Origin: a virus
DNA: 38,497 nt
Strand: one strand, 5' to 3'
Virus record (IMG/VR): IMGVR_UViG_3300017917_002302
Location: 1-38,497 of that record
The translations under genes and the position numbers were made by a program. The notes under the pieces were generated by a model. The model was not told the DNA's origin and did no database searches. It saw nothing but the letters and a program-made list of their open reading frames with translations. Below, piece by piece: positions 23,612 through 29,682 of this stretch; within the stretch, counting starts at the first letter, position 1; each line of letters starts with the position of its first letter.

Positions 23612-23696
23612 AAATACAGACAACTCTTGGGCAGATAAAGAAGCAGCAATGTATTTAAACTTTAAAGAAGAAATAGATGAAAGTAACGAAGAGTAG
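23577..23696 (+). CDS. possible small ORF (39 aa)
   Basis: A GTG-initiated frame overlaps the 3' end of the kinase-nucleotidyltransferase gene and the start of the DUF2061 gene. It encodes VKKWVSENTDNSWADKEAAMYLNF and an acidic end. It fills the otherwise empty 65 bases between these genes and its composition is protein-like, but no ribosome site is clear. Could be spurious. Confidence 0.3.
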   Translation: MLLKNVKKWVSENTDNSWADKEAAMYLNFKEEIDESNEE

Positions 23697-23880
23697 ATCG
23701 TTTGCTAAGGCTTGGAGTTATAGAGTATTTGGTACTTTGACTTCTTTTATTGTTGTATATATAATTACTGGTGAGGCTGTTTTGGCTACTGCTATTGCAT
23801 TTTGGGAAACCGTATTAAAAATTGGTGTATATTATTGGCACGAAAGAATATGGGATAAAGTTCAGTGGGGTAGAAAATAA
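23677..23880 (+). CDS. DUF2061 membrane protein (second copy)
   Basis: 67 residues. TKSRSFAKAWSYRVFGTLTSFIVVYIITGE...HERIWDKV matches DUF2061 well (SRxxAKAxSYR start, TGE middle, HERxW end) with two transmembrane helices. A shorter-similarity paralog is at 19649. Overlaps the next gene by one base (TAATG). Function of the family is not known. Confidence 0.7.
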   Translation: MKVTKSRSFAKAWSYRVFGTLTSFIVVYIITGEAVLATAIAFWETVLKIGVYYWHERIWDKVQWGRK

Positions 23881-24119
23881 TGTATACAGATACTATGCGT
23901 AAGGCATTTAGATCATTAGACCATTTTGCACCAAAAGGTTTCAGGCTAGAAATAGTTGACAATGATAATTTTATTACTGTTCGTGCTTCAGAAAAATCTT
24001 TTATGTCACTACTTGACGAAGATAAGCGTCGTGCTGTAGAATATATGGTAAGGGTAAAAAAAGCCCTAGAGGATAATGGAGCCATTGTCCTTCTTGTTCG
24101 TGAAGGCGGTAAAGAGTAA
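23880..24119 (+). CDS. hypothetical protein
   Basis: 79 residues overlapping both neighbours by single bases. Predicted alpha-beta-beta-alpha: FRSLDHFAPKGFRLEIVDNDNFITVRA, then RRAVEYMVRVKKALEDNGAIVLLVREG. No known motif. Its sandwich position between a membrane protein and the dimer glycosylase-like gene suggests coexpression only. Confidence 0.5.
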   Translation: MYTDTMRKAFRSLDHFAPKGFRLEIVDNDNFITVRASEKSFMSLLDEDKRRAVEYMVRVKKALEDNGAIVLLVREGGKE

Positions 24120-24616
24120 TGCAAACATTTCTACCACAATCAGACTATCATGTATCTGCTGCTATTCTAGATAATAAGAGACTTAACAAACAAATTCTAG
24201 AGTGTTATCAAATTTTAAATGTTTTATCTGGTAAGTCTCGCACAGGTGGATGGCGTAATCATCCAGCAGTATTGATGTGGAAAGGATTTGAGCGAGGCTT
24301 GTGGTCCTATGTGCAGGCTATGATTACAGAAGCCAAATCTCGTGGAATCAAAACTGAAAACAATGAAGTAAATCTTAATAACCTAAAAGAATTATGTTGG
24401 GATAATTGGGGTAATAACATTCCTGATTATTTCCAAGATGAGAATAAGTTACTTCGTATTGTGACTACTCATCGTGCTAATCTATTTAAGAAGGACCCAT
24501 TGCTATATGCACCATTCCAATATGCAGTTACAAGCATCAACAATGTGCCTTGCTGTCCTGATCGCAAAGAACCGTGCAAATATTATTGGCCAACACATGA
24601 GGCGTCCAATGCTTGA
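24119..24616 (+). CDS. pyrimidine-dimer DNA glycosylase-like protein
   Basis: 165 residues. MQTFLPQSDYHVSAAILDNKRLNKQILECYQIL...GWRNHPAVLMWKG...L..Y matches the endonuclease V/pyr_excise-type family seen in bacteria (MSMEG_6728-like), which resembles T4 DenV and starts DNA repair at UV photoproducts. The LDxxRLxKQxxE and GWxNHPAxxMW blocks are the family hallmarks. The N-terminal Thr nucleophile of DenV is not directly at residue 2 here (MQTF), so catalytic mechanism is uncertain. It suits a sunlit aquatic phage. C-terminal Cys-rich end CCPDRKEPCKYYWP could bind metal. Confidence 0.7.
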   Translation: MQTFLPQSDYHVSAAILDNKRLNKQILECYQILNVLSGKSRTGGWRNHPAVLMWKGFERGLWSYVQAMITEAKSRGIKTENNEVNLNNLKELCWDNWGNNIPDYFQDENKLLRIVTTHRANLFKKDPLLYAPFQYAVTSINNVPCCPDRKEPCKYYWPTHEASNA

Positions 24617-25016
24617 TTTATTAATTTTTATAATAGTTGTTGTAGTTATTACTGGTGCAGTTTTAGAAAACATTAGATTAAAAAATAAAAATATAGAATT
24701 ATTATTTTTATTAGCACAACTGAACCTAGATAATAATGCAATAAAGAAAAACTTACCGACATCAGAAGATATCGAAAAAGATCATTTGATAAAATTTTTA
24801 TCAGAAACTAGAGACGCCTCTTATCTTTTTATACAAGAGTTTCAAGATGAAATAAAAAATCTTAAAGAGAACCTCGACAATGATGTACAATATTTTGAAA
24901 AATTTGGAGTGCTTACAGAGCCGTATGATATCCATTACAATATGTCTAAAAAATTTGTAGATTATTACAAAAAACTTTTAAAATTTTTACCAGAAGAAGA
25001 TAAAGATGGACGCTAG
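24612..25016 (+). CDS. membrane-anchored helical protein
   Basis: 134 residues from ATG 24612, selected because it overlaps the previous stop. An N-terminal transmembrane anchor (LLIFIIVVVVITGAVL) is followed by charged helical segments, including EFQDEIKNLKENLDNDVQYFEKFG and MSKKFVDYYKKLLKFLPEED. Similar anchored helical proteins are common and uncharacterised in large tailed phages. Topology recalls an i-spanin but actinobacteria lack an outer membrane like that of Gram-negatives, so I do not call it that. Confidence 0.5.
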   Translation, partial: LDLLIFIIVVVVITGAVLENIRLKNKNIELLFLLAQLNLDNNAIKKNLPTSEDIEKDHLIKFLSETRDASYLFIQEFQDEIKNLKENLDNDVQYFEKFGVLTEPYDIHYNMSKKFVDYYKKLLKFLPEEDKDGR

Positions 25017-25194
25017 AGGAATTCCAACCTGTTCTTGTCCTCAATGTGGCTGCGTGTATTTTAAGGCTGTAATTCAATTTGATCCAACAGATTATGAGAT
25101 AGGTTTATATTTTTTGGATGGGGAATGTAAAGATTGCGGAACATTAGTTACGCTTCCTACCCCAATAGACAAAATGAAGGAGAAAGATTTATGA
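25006..25194 (+). CDS. zinc-ribbon protein
   Basis: 62 residues, starting inside the previous gene. CSCPQCGCVYFKAV and CKDCGTLVTLP give two CxxC pairs of a classical zinc ribbon, with a beta hairpin and hydrophobic strands between them (QFDPTDYEIGLYFLDGE). Such ribbons bind nucleic acid or protein. Overlaps the next gene by 4 bases (ATGA). Confidence 0.6.
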   Translation: MDARGIPTCSCPQCGCVYFKAVIQFDPTDYEIGLYFLDGECKDCGTLVTLPTPIDKMKEKDL

Positions 25195-25349
25195 AAGAGA
25201 TATTGTTATCTATAGTTACTGGGTTCGGCTGTGGTGTTATTTTTGCTGCTTTTAAATTACCAGTTCCAGCACCACCAGTATTTGCAGGTGTTGCTGGTAT
25301 AATTGGATTATGGCTCGGTTACGATGTCATAACAAAGTTCATATCCTAG
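25191..25349 (+). CDS. XapX-domain (DUF1427-like) small membrane protein
   Basis: 52 residues from ATG 25191, preceded by AAGGAGA and in ATGA overlap; a longer in-frame ORF from 25134 lies inside the zinc-ribbon gene and is rejected. Two hydrophobic stretches (LSIVTGFGCGVIFAAF and PPVFAGVAGIIGLWLGYDVI) are separated by KLPVPAPP, the KxPxPAPP-GxxGIxGxxxG pattern of XapX proteins. Found in bacteria and phages; role unknown. Confidence 0.65.
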   Translation: MKEILLSIVTGFGCGVIFAAFKLPVPAPPVFAGVAGIIGLWLGYDVITKFIS

Positions 25350-25359
25350 GAGGAAAAAA

Positions 25360-25644
25360 ATGGACGCAAAAATGAAAGCAATGCTTGCATCATATGCTCG
25401 TTCAGTAGTTGGTGCTGCATCTGCTCTTTATGTGTCTGGAGTAACAGATCCAAAAGATCTATGGGCAGCACTTGTTGGTGCTCTTATTCCAGTAGTAGCA
25501 AGAGCAGTTAATCCAAATGATAAGGCTTTTGGTAGAATGCCAAAGGTTAAAGATGTTGAGAATGCACTTAAAAATGCTAAGGCTCCAGTTAAGAAGGCTG
25601 TTAAAAAGTCTTCTGGTGGCGGATCTTCACATAATATGCTATAA
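25360..25644 (+). CDS. small hydrophobic phage protein (holin-like)
   Basis: 94 residues preceded by AGGAGG. Two helical hydrophobic segments (SYARSVVGAASALYVSGV and LWAALVGALIPVVARAV) around DPKD, then NPNDKAFGR and a basic lysine-rich tail ending SSGGGSSHNML. I remember similar proteins from marine phages, where they are sometimes annotated as holins. A strong terminator follows, so it ends the long rightward transcript. Function unproven. Confidence 0.5.
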   Translation: MDAKMKAMLASYARSVVGAASALYVSGVTDPKDLWAALVGALIPVVARAVNPNDKAFGRMPKVKDVENALKNAKAPVKKAVKKSSGGGSSHNML

Positions 25645-25662
25645 ATTATTAAGCATTAGATC

Positions 25663-25693
25663 AAGCGGTTGTCATATTTGACAGCCGCTTTTT
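25663..25693 (+). terminator. rho-independent terminator overlapping a promoter
   Basis: AAGCGGTTGTCA (25663-25674) pairs with TGACAGCCGCTT (25679-25690) to give a 12-bp stem with one G-U pair and a 4-nt loop, then T's to 25693. It ends the 19.6-25.6 kb transcript. Its 3' arm contains the -35 box of the next promoter. Confidence 0.85.
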
Positions 25694-25706
25694 CTTATGT
25701 TATAAT
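25678..25706 (+). promoter_or_regulatory. perfect consensus promoter (TTGACA-17-TATAAT, extended -10)
   Basis: TTGACA at 25678-25683, a 17-bp spacer and TATAAT at 25701-25706, preceded by TGT (extended -10). All 12 consensus bases match. It drives the small heat-shock gene; start site expected near 25713. The -35 lies inside the terminator stem. Confidence 0.9.
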
Positions 25707-25711
25707 TAATT

Positions 25712-25735
25712 TATACCTGCCCAAAGGGGGGTATA
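25712..25735 (+). other. 5' leader hairpin of the heat-shock gene
   Basis: TATACC (25712-25717) can pair with GGTATA (25730-25735), continued inward by CCC with GGG around an AAA loop after a small internal loop. It lies at the very 5' end of the predicted mRNA, 17 bases before the AAGGAGG ribosome site. It does not obviously sequester that site, so it may protect the mRNA 5' end rather than act as a thermometer. Confidence 0.45.
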
Positions 25736-25763
25736 TATTGAACTCGCTTAACAAGGAGGAAAC

Positions 25764-26183
25764 ATGGTAAGTTCATTTGCATTGGATCTATTTAAAGATC
25801 CATTTTTTATTGGTTTCAACAGAGAGTTGGACCGTCTTTCAAATATCCATCGTGAGGCAACTCGTCAGTCATACCCACCATATGATGTGGTAAAACTAGA
25901 TGAGGACACTTACAAATTATCTTTGGCTATTGCTGGTTTCAGCAAAGACGAAGTTGAGGTTTCTGTGGATAATGGAAGTTTAATTATCAAGGGTGAGAAA
26001 ACCGAAGATGAGACAGAGAATGTCTTGCATAAGGGTATCGCAACTCGAAAGTTCACACGCACCTTTGCTCTAGGAGAGTATATGGAGGTTGATCGTGCTG
26101 AAATGGCAGACGGTATTCTTAGCGTCATTGTGGAAAGAAACATCCCCGAAGAAAAGAAACCAAAAACAATTAAAATCAAGTAA
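25764..26183 (+). CDS. small heat-shock protein (Hsp20)
   Basis: 139 residues. The alpha-crystallin domain runs from PPYDVVKLDEDTYKLSLAIAGF to ERNIPEEKKPKTIKIK, with GSLIIKGEK, the FTRTFALGEYMEVDRAEMADGILSVIV segment typical of bacterial IbpA/Hsp20 proteins, and a C-terminal IKIK in place of the usual IxI. It holds unfolding proteins in a foldable state, in oligomers. Phage Hsp20 genes are known, and may protect virion assembly. Expressed from a perfect consensus promoter and a full AAGGAGG ribosome site, so high constitutive expression is predicted. Confidence 0.88.
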   Translation: MVSSFALDLFKDPFFIGFNRELDRLSNIHREATRQSYPPYDVVKLDEDTYKLSLAIAGFSKDEVEVSVDNGSLIIKGEKTEDETENVLHKGIATRKFTRTFALGEYMEVDRAEMADGILSVIVERNIPEEKKPKTIKIK

Positions 26184-26197
26184 ATAAAATACCACCT

Positions 26198-26218
26198 GAG
26201 CATGTGGATAAACTGCTC
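26198..26218. terminator. weak hairpin between convergent genes
   Basis: GAGCA (26198-26202) and TGCTC (26214-26218) can form a 5-bp stem with an 11-nt loop, followed by TTTTA on the plus side. It lies in the 37-base gap between the convergent heat-shock and methyltransferase genes and may stop transcription in one or both directions. Confidence 0.35.
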
Positions 26219-26220
26219 TT

Positions 26221-26892
26221 TTATTCTGAGTTTTTCTTTATATATATATCATGAAATCCAAGTTCATGTAATACTATAGCATCAACAGACCAATTTTGAT
26301 TAAACTTTAAAAATTCATTTACACTTTGATATACTCCAACATGACCTTGATATAAAATACTGTCATAGTTTGTATAAGAAGTTAATCCTATAATTCCATT
26401 AATGTTAATTAATTTAGAACAATCTAATAAAAATTTTCTTATTAAAAATCTTTCTGTTTCCATGTCTAAAAAAATAAAGTCATATTTTTTATTTAAGTTT
26501 GGCAATATATCTTTTGCATTTCCCTTTATAATATTTATATTAGGATGATAAGAAAATTTATTTTTTATATATTCTTCATGCGTTTCTAAATTATTTTCTG
26601 GTCTCGGACCACCTGGCTGCAATATGCCTTGGGCATTGTTATAAAAATCTAAAAGATCTGCAGATTTAGCATTAGTTAAATCTATAAACATTTTAGCAGA
26701 ATGGCCCCACGCAACACCTACTTCTAGATATGATATATTTTTGCTTAATGTTTTTGCATACTCATATCTTGAACTAAATAATTTTGCATTATCTAATTGA
26801 TTTTGAGATATTTGAAATGCTTTTTCAATTTCATTATCCGTGCACACAAACTCTTCATCATACCTTAATGGTCCTATTATCTTTTTAGGCAT
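26221..26892 (-). CDS. class I SAM-dependent methyltransferase
   Basis: 223 residues. YLEVGVAWGHSAKMFIDL is the SAM-binding motif I (ExGxxxGxS), YDFIFLDMET is motif II/acidic strand, and INGIIGLTSY the next strand, matching methyltransferase_24-like proteins. ADLLDFYNNAQG would contact the SAM ribose. Such enzymes are often sugar or small-molecule O-methyltransferases beside glycan genes. The minus-strand ATG is at 26892, overlapping the stop of the upstream small gene by 8 bases. First gene of the leftward arm. Confidence 0.72.
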   Translation of the reverse strand: MPKKIIGPLRYDEEFVCTDNEIEKAFQISQNQLDNAKLFSSRYEYAKTLSKNISYLEVGVAWGHSAKMFIDLTNAKSADLLDFYNNAQGILQPGGPRPENNLETHEEYIKNKFSYHPNINIIKGNAKDILPNLNKKYDFIFLDMETERFLIRKFLLDCSKLININGIIGLTSYTNYDSILYQGHVGVYQSVNEFLKFNQNWSVDAIVLHELGFHDIYIKKNSE

Positions 26893-27064
26893 TTTTAATA
26901 TCAGTTATGATAGCGTCTGCTAAGGCTTTATCAAAATGAAGGTGTCCATCTGATATTTTATCAAATTGTGGCTGAAGAATAGAAACAATTCTATCTTTAG
27001 TGGCTTGCATTATTTTATGAACAACAATCTCAGCCTGTTGTTCTGGTGTAAGATTTTCTTCCAT
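26885..27064 (-). CDS. small helical protein (59 aa)
   Basis: A minus-strand ORF of 59 codons from ATG 27064 that falls in an otherwise empty gap and overlaps the methyltransferase start. Sequence ENLTPEQQAEIVVHKIMQ and KDRIVSILQPQFDKISD is amphipathic helix with an acidic bias. It lies back-to-back with the + strand gene at 27101, sharing a 36-base divergent promoter region. Unknown function. Confidence 0.55.
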   Translation of the reverse strand: MEENLTPEQQAEIVVHKIMQATKDRIVSILQPQFDKISDGHLHFDKALADAIITDIKNA

Positions 27065-27085
27065 ATCTTAATTTTACCATAAGTA

Positions 27086-27094
27086 TGGTATACT
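27086..27094 (+). promoter_or_regulatory. extended -10 promoter (TGGTATACT) giving a leaderless start at 27101
   Basis: TGG-TATACT, with the -10 box at 27089-27094 and the ATG exactly 6 nt later. No Shine-Dalgarno is visible. Same arrangement as at 2805 and on the minus strand at 35648 and 36254. Confidence 0.6.
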
Positions 27095-27100
27095 ATTTCT

Positions 27101-28237
27101 ATGCCATATCGCATAGGTGCTAAAGGTTCTTCTGGTTGTTCTGGATACCCTGCCGTAAAGGACACAGGAGAGGTTATGGGCTGCCATAAGACTCGTCGTG
27201 AGGCTGCAGCACAGATATACGCTATAAACCGCTCTGAGGGCAATATAGGCAAGGCTATGGTAAAAGAGGGCGACATGGTAATGGCCCCACACGAAGAAGA
27301 AATGTATGTTGGTCGTGTAGTTCATGTTATGACAGAAGGCATGCTTGGTATGCCAGGATCAGAATATTCTCTTGAGGCTTCAGCAGAAGAGCCTTCTATT
27401 TTAATTCAGTTATTTGAAATGGAAGAAGGCGAATTAGAAGAGACAGAGTATTTTGTCGGAGCAATGGCTAAAGATGTAATGGTTTTGCCTGCAATGGAAA
27501 ATGATGAAGAGATGGATAAGTCCATGTCTGGAGGATCTTCTGATGACGAAGAAGATGACGAAGACGAAATGGATAAGGCATATGCAGGATGCGGATGTCC
27601 AATGTGTAAGGAATTAGATGTAACTTGTGATCAATGTCCACAGTGCCAGTCTGAAGAAATGAAATCAGATTGCTGTTCTGATGTAATTAAGCAGGCCCCT
27701 TGCTGGGATGGATATGTACAAAGAGGAATGAAACCAGGAAATGGTGGAAGAATGGTCCCTAATTGTGTTCCAGCAGAAAAGGCTGACGATCTTTGGGAAG
27801 ACGATGATTCTATAGTATATGAAACTGATAGTGTATCAAAAGCAGAAGGATATTCTCCTCCAGCAGGTGCTCGTGCAGCAGCAAGAAAAGCAATTAGATT
27901 TAAAGAACAAGGCAAGGCAAAAGGTGCTGGTACGGCAGTAGGTTGGACTCGTGCAGGACAATTAGCAAGAGGAGAAACACTTTCTCTAAGCACAGTTAAA
28001 AGGATGTATTCTTATTTTTCTCGACATGAAGTCGATAAGAAAGGAAAAGATTGGGCTAATCAATCAAATCCGTCCAATGGGTACATAATGTGGTTAGCAT
28101 GGGGCGGGGATGCTGGGTATTCTTGGTCACGCCGTATTGTAAATGCAGAAAAAGATAAAGCATTGTTTGCTGATACCTTTAATGCAATAGAAAAACAGAG
28201 TAAGAAAGTTCGTGGTAGCGGTAATGGCTTCTGGTAA
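27101..28237 (+). CDS. multi-domain phage protein with HEVDKKG...WGGDAG domain
   Basis: 378 residues. N-terminal domain (1-45): IGAKGSSGCSGYPAVKDTGEVMGCHKTRREA, a small Cys/His motif that recurs in phage head-region proteins. Middle: acidic linkers (SSDDEEDDEDEMDK) and a cysteine-rich stretch CGCPMCKELDVTCDQCPQC able to bind zinc. C-terminal domain (about 250-350): GARAAARKAIRFKE...GWTRAGQLARGETLSLSTVKRMYSYFSRHEVD...WLAWGGDAGYSW, a domain I recall from actinophage and cyanophage head or protease-region proteins. Structural or head-assembly role is plausible but unproven. Starts leaderless. Confidence 0.6.
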   Translation: MPYRIGAKGSSGCSGYPAVKDTGEVMGCHKTRREAAAQIYAINRSEGNIGKAMVKEGDMVMAPHEEEMYVGRVVHVMTEGMLGMPGSEYSLEASAEEPSILIQLFEMEEGELEETEYFVGAMAKDVMVLPAMENDEEMDKSMSGGSSDDEEDDEDEMDKAYAGCGCPMCKELDVTCDQCPQCQSEEMKSDCCSDVIKQAPCWDGYVQRGMKPGNGGRMVPNCVPAEKADDLWEDDDSIVYETDSVSKAEGYSPPAGARAAARKAIRFKEQGKAKGAGTAVGWTRAGQLARGETLSLSTVKRMYSYFSRHEVDKKGKDWANQSNPSNGYIMWLAWGGDAGYSWSRRIVNAEKDKALFADTFNAIEKQSKKVRGSGNGFW

Positions 28238-28376
28238 ATCTTCTGGAAAATATAAATCTAAACATCCATTTAATCCTATTCAAATAAAAGATGGCATGGT
28301 TGTTCGTTTAAGAAAAGACGGTACAGTTAAAGCAGTTCTTGGCAAGTATGGCGAGTATAACAAAAAAAATAAATGA
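28224..28376 (+). CDS. small basic phage protein (50 aa)
   Basis: 50 residues from ATG 28224, overlapping the stop of the preceding gene and in ATGA overlap with the next. Begins with a Gly/Ser/Lys-rich stretch (SGKSSGKYKSKH) and continues IQIKDGMVVRLRKDGTVKAVLG, which forms two short strands of SH3-like or KOW-like shape. Very basic; may bind nucleic acid. Unknown function. Confidence 0.5.
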   Translation: MASGKSSGKYKSKHPFNPIQIKDGMVVRLRKDGTVKAVLGKYGEYNKKNK

Positions 28377-28981
28377 TAAACAAATTCAATATTCTTGAAT
28401 CCATCAGGAAAAGAGATATTTTTTTACAAAAAAACTTTACAGATCAAATGCCATCGTGGGAAAAAATTAATAACTTATATGATAAATCAATAAATTCAGA
28501 AAACATAATTTTTTCTTCATTTGGAACAATGGTTGTCAATAAATCTGATCAGTACGTTGACTTTTATAATGATTTTATAAATTTTTTTAAAGATTTAACT
28601 AATTGGAATTTTTCTCAAGCATTAACAATAATACATTTTATTAATAAAAATAATAATATTATTAATGATGATTATGCAAAAAAAATATATGAAAAATTTT
28701 ATAAAGATAATCCTAAGAAAAAGCCAAATGAAGTTGTTTTATCTGACTATAGCGCTGAACCATTGAAATATTTTGAGCCAGAAATACATCATGATAAATC
28801 ACATAATTTTTTTATTCAAGGTCAAGGGAAAACATTGTGGAAAATTTATCATGATGAAAAATTATTTAAAGAGTATATAATTGAAGAGGGAGATCTTGTT
28901 TATATACCAGAAAATTTAATGCATAGTGTTGAAAGTTTATGTCCAAGATTTTCTGTTTCCCTGATATTTAATAATATTTAA
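28373..28981 (+). CDS. cupin/JmjC-like 2OG-Fe(II) oxygenase
   Basis: 202 residues. EPEIHHDKSHNFFIQGQGKTLWKIYH then IEEGDLVYIPENLMHSVES is the JmjC/cupin_8 pattern: H-x-D and distal His with an FxxQxxGxKxWxxY core. Such enzymes hydroxylate Asn, Arg or His side chains in proteins. It is unlike the P4H-type oxygenases elsewhere here, so it is a separate lineage. It ends next to the convergent sulfotransferase gene. Base composition is very AT-rich (long AAT/ATT runs), more so than its neighbours, so it may be a recent acquisition. Confidence 0.55.
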   Translation: MINKFNILESIRKRDIFLQKNFTDQMPSWEKINNLYDKSINSENIIFSSFGTMVVNKSDQYVDFYNDFINFFKDLTNWNFSQALTIIHFINKNNNIINDDYAKKIYEKFYKDNPKKKPNEVVLSDYSAEPLKYFEPEIHHDKSHNFFIQGQGKTLWKIYHDEKLFKEYIIEEGDLVYIPENLMHSVESLCPRFSVSLIFNNI

Positions 28982-28983
28982 AA

Positions 28984-29586
28984 CTATTTAAACTTTTTGC
29001 AATCATTTATTAATTTATTATAAATTTCATAACATGCAGTTAAATCACTATTTCTAACCTTTTCTTTAATATGTTCATAACTTTCAGTTATCTTAGAAGA
29101 CTTTAAAAATTTGTCTTCTGGAAAATCTACAATTTGCGGATTATAATCTTTATCAATAATCTGATTATTAGTTTCTTTACTTATATATTCTAAAATATCA
29201 TATCTATGTATATTTATATCATTAAAATTTAATGTTAAGTCTGCAAATTTTGATATTTCTTTTAAAGAAAAAATATAATAGTCAATATGTTGTTTAATAT
29301 TAGAATCAATACTTATATCTTTATTATAAAAATTTTCCATAGAAGATATTGAGGAAATAGAGTCTAGTGGATCTCGTAATATGGTAATTACATAGTTATT
29401 TTTTTTAAAAGATTCAGAATTTGCATCATTATAATATTCATCATTTTTAATGCATGTTGGATCAATATCTGCTGTACTATTAAGATGTTTTTTATAAACT
29501 GGCTTTTTAAAACTTTCAGAAAATAATTTAAAAAGATATACAGAGCCACATCTTGGATATGTAACAATATGTATTTCTTTGCTCAT
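28984..29586 (-). CDS. sulfotransferase-like protein
   Basis: About 200 residues. HIVTYPRCGSVYLFKLF is the 5'-phosphosulfate loop (YPRxGS) and VITILRDPLDSISSISS the 3'-phosphate-binding block (RDPxxxxxS) of PAPS-dependent sulfotransferases. The two motifs are 80 residues apart, as expected. It would transfer sulfate from PAPS to a sugar, lipid or protein hydroxyl. The start is set at 29586, the second ATG, because the TATAAT of the promoter (29594-29599) lies 7 nt from it; ATG 29592 lies only 1 nt from the -10. It shares the intergene space with tRNA-Thr. Confidence 0.72.
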   Translation of the reverse strand: MSKEIHIVTYPRCGSVYLFKLFSESFKKPVYKKHLNSTADIDPTCIKNDEYYNDANSESFKKNNYVITILRDPLDSISSISSMENFYNKDISIDSNIKQHIDYYIFSLKEISKFADLTLNFNDINIHRYDILEYISKETNNQIIDKDYNPQIVDFPEDKFLKSSKITESYEHIKEKVRNSDLTACYEIYNKLINDCKKFK

Positions 29587-29593
29587 GCTCATA

Positions 29594-29602
29594 ATTATAC
29601 CA
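29594..29602 (-). promoter_or_regulatory. extended -10 promoter (TGGTATAAT), minus strand
   Basis: On the minus strand TGG-TATAAT occupies 29602 down to 29594, between tRNA-Thr and the sulfotransferase gene. The second ATG (29586) is 7 nt beyond the box, so the mRNA would be leaderless or nearly so. Confidence 0.55.
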
Positions 29603-29603
29603 G

Positions 29604-29675
29604 AGCCTCCTGTAGGATTTGAACCTACGACAACCCGCTTACAAGGCGGGTACTCTACCCCTGAGTTAAGGAGGC
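29604..29675 (-). tRNA. tRNA-Thr (anticodon TGT)
   Basis: The minus strand gives a 7-bp acceptor stem GCCTCCT/AGGAGGC, D-arm around ACTCAGGGGTAGAGT, anticodon stem CCCGC/GCGGG enclosing CTTGTAA and T-arm GTAGGTTCAAATCCTAC. No CCA is encoded. It reads ACA codons. A likely -10 (TGATATAAA) lies inside the katG 3' end at 29687-29695. Confidence 0.9.
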
Positions 29676-29682
29676 AACCCTA

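Noticed and set aside
24612-25016. i-spanin in the lysis system
   Set aside because: Anchored helical layout fits, but it is far from the lysis cassette and the presumed actinobacterial host does not have the Gram-negative envelope that spanins act on.
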